Source of the DNA: Bacillota bacterium
GTDB taxonomy: Bacteria; Bacillota; Clostridia; Lachnospirales; Lachnospiraceae
Assembly (NCBI GenBank): GCA_023435505.1
Contig: JAEYRR010000386.1
Coordinates: 1 to 5,608, forward strand
DNA: 5,608 bases
Direction: 5' to 3'
Positions 4,816 to 5,608 of this stretch are shown piece by piece. The notes beneath the pieces were generated by a model, which searched no databases, was not told where the DNA came from, and saw only the letters and a program-made list of their open reading frames with translations. Made by a program: the position numbers and the translations under genes. The stretch's first letter is position 1. The number at the start of each line of letters is the position of its first letter.

Positions 4816-5608
4816 TTACAGGTCTAAGAATATTGGCTTTCTGTTTTCAAATACTGTATATCTTGTAAATCCAAGATTTAGAAGGAGCAATCTCGCTTTC
4901 TCAAAGTCATAGGCCAGATGCTCTGTTTTATGGGCATCGGAGCCTATGGTGAGGATGTTTCCTCCTAATTCTTTATATAGCTTTAGAATCTCCGGGGTAG
5001 GGTGAGGTCTACAAAGTCCGTATTTATAGCCGGCGGTGTTTACCTCAATTCCCTTGCCCATGGAGATTATTTTCTTTAAGATTTCTTCAAATAGCTCCCG
5101 ATATAGCTCAACCTTAAAATCTTTTCCCTTAGATGGGCCATAGCGTACTACATAATCCAAGTGCCCATACACATCAAAGTTGTCAAAGTGATTGATGTTC
5201 TTTAGAATGCTTTCAAAATATTTCTTGTATCCTTCCTCTTCAGAGATTCCCTTCCAATATTCTGGATAATACACATCCATATTATCTACCAGATGACTTG
5301 AGGCTATGACAAAGTCAAATTCATATTGACTCAGGAGTTCGTGGTATCGCCCGTGAAGATCAGGCTTTATTCCACATTCAATTCCCATCAAAAGTTTTAT
5401 TTGATCTTGATATCGTTTTCTAAGTTCTGTTATTTTGTTAGCATACTCTGCAGGGTCAAAAACAAAGGGAAGGTTATATAGCGCTGGATAATCAAAGTCC
5501 ATGTGGTCAGTAATACAGATACGGGTAAATCCCAAGTCTATGGCTTTTTGTATCATGGATTCCATTGGTTCTTTAGAATCGGAAGAAAAGCTGGTATGAA
5601 CATGATAG
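4816..5608 (-). CDS. hisJ: PHP-family histidinol-phosphatase, N terminus cut by window edge
   Basis: Likely hydrolyses L-histidinol phosphate to histidinol, the penultimate step of histidine synthesis, with a multinuclear metal site in a PHP (TIM-barrel-like) fold; cytosolic. An ATG at 5563-5565 is internal: upstream the frame stays open and encodes YHVHTSFSSDSKEP, which carries the first metal-binding motif (HVH). The base at 5608 is the third base of the preceding codon, consistent with the expected Asp (DYHVH). There are 263 visible residues; the family is usually about 265-275, so only a few are missing. Counting from the Tyr at 5607: HVH (2-4), ITDHMDF (Asp34, His35), GIECGI (Glu77), IASSHLVD (His105), YGHLDYVVRYG (His149), IEVNTAGY (Glu188) and IGSDAHK (Asp224, His226). 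All expected ligands are present. The C terminus FENRKPIFLDL is typical of the HisJ family. Other his genes are not in view, so a different phosphoesterase substrate cannot be excluded. The promoter is outside the window. Confidence 0.9.
   Translation of the reverse strand, partial: YHVHTSFSSDSKEPMESMIQKAIDLGFTRICITDHMDFDYPALYNLPFVFDPAEYANKITELRKRYQDQIKLLMGIECGIKPDLHGRYHELLSQYEFDFVIASSHLVDNMDVYYPEYWKGISEEEGYKKYFESILKNINHFDNFDVYGHLDYVVRYGPSKGKDFKVELYRELFEEILKKIISMGKGIEVNTAGYKYGLCRPHPTPEILKLYKELGGNILTIGSDAHKTEHLAYDFEKARLLLLNLGFTRYTVFENRKPIFLDL

Noticed and set aside
4816..5565. hisJ starting at the ATG at 5565
   Set aside because: The frame continues to 5607 with YHVHTSFSSDS, the essential first metal motif of the PHP family, so this ATG is internal.

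Overview
The window looks like part of a low-GC, anaerobic Firmicutes chromosome, most likely a member of the Lachnospiraceae (Clostridia). This is inferred from the AT-rich codon use, strong AGGAGG-type ribosome binding sites, the compact iscR-iscS-iscU-mnmA order, and a small Ser/Tyr-rich FliD-like protein of a kind I recall from flagellated Lachnospiraceae. No mobile element, CRISPR array, tRNA or rRNA is visible.

Left part (1-3270): one co-directional operon. It holds the 3' part of an Rrf2-family IscR-type regulator (its start lies left of the window), then the cysteine desulfurase iscS, the Fe-S scaffold iscU and the tRNA 2-thiouridylase mnmA. The genes are 23-55 bases apart, each with its own Shine-Dalgarno, and the operon closes at a 12-bp hairpin plus U-tract (3229-3270). 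IscS takes sulfur from cysteine. IscU uses it to build Fe-S clusters, and MnmA uses it to thiolate U34 of tRNA(Lys/Glu/Gln). IscR probably senses cluster status and controls the operon. No hscA, hscB, fdx or tusA-E gene is present in the window.

Middle (3271-4163): a single-gene unit. A sigma28/FliA (SigD)-like promoter lies immediately after the mnmA terminator. It is followed by a leader of about 75 nt that can fold near the ribosome binding site, a 245-residue protein with no Cys, Trp, His or Pro that resembles the C-terminal part of the flagellar cap protein FliD, and a GC-rich terminator hairpin. It is the least ordinary object here and probably belongs to a flagellar regulon.

Right part (4164-5608): yfcE, a metallophosphoesterase with its own vegetative-type promoter, converges on the 3' end of a PHP-family histidinol-phosphatase gene on the minus strand, with only 6 bases between stop codons. 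That gene's annotatable ATG at 5565 is internal: the frame continues through the metal-binding HVH motif to the right edge, so only a few N-terminal residues are missing.
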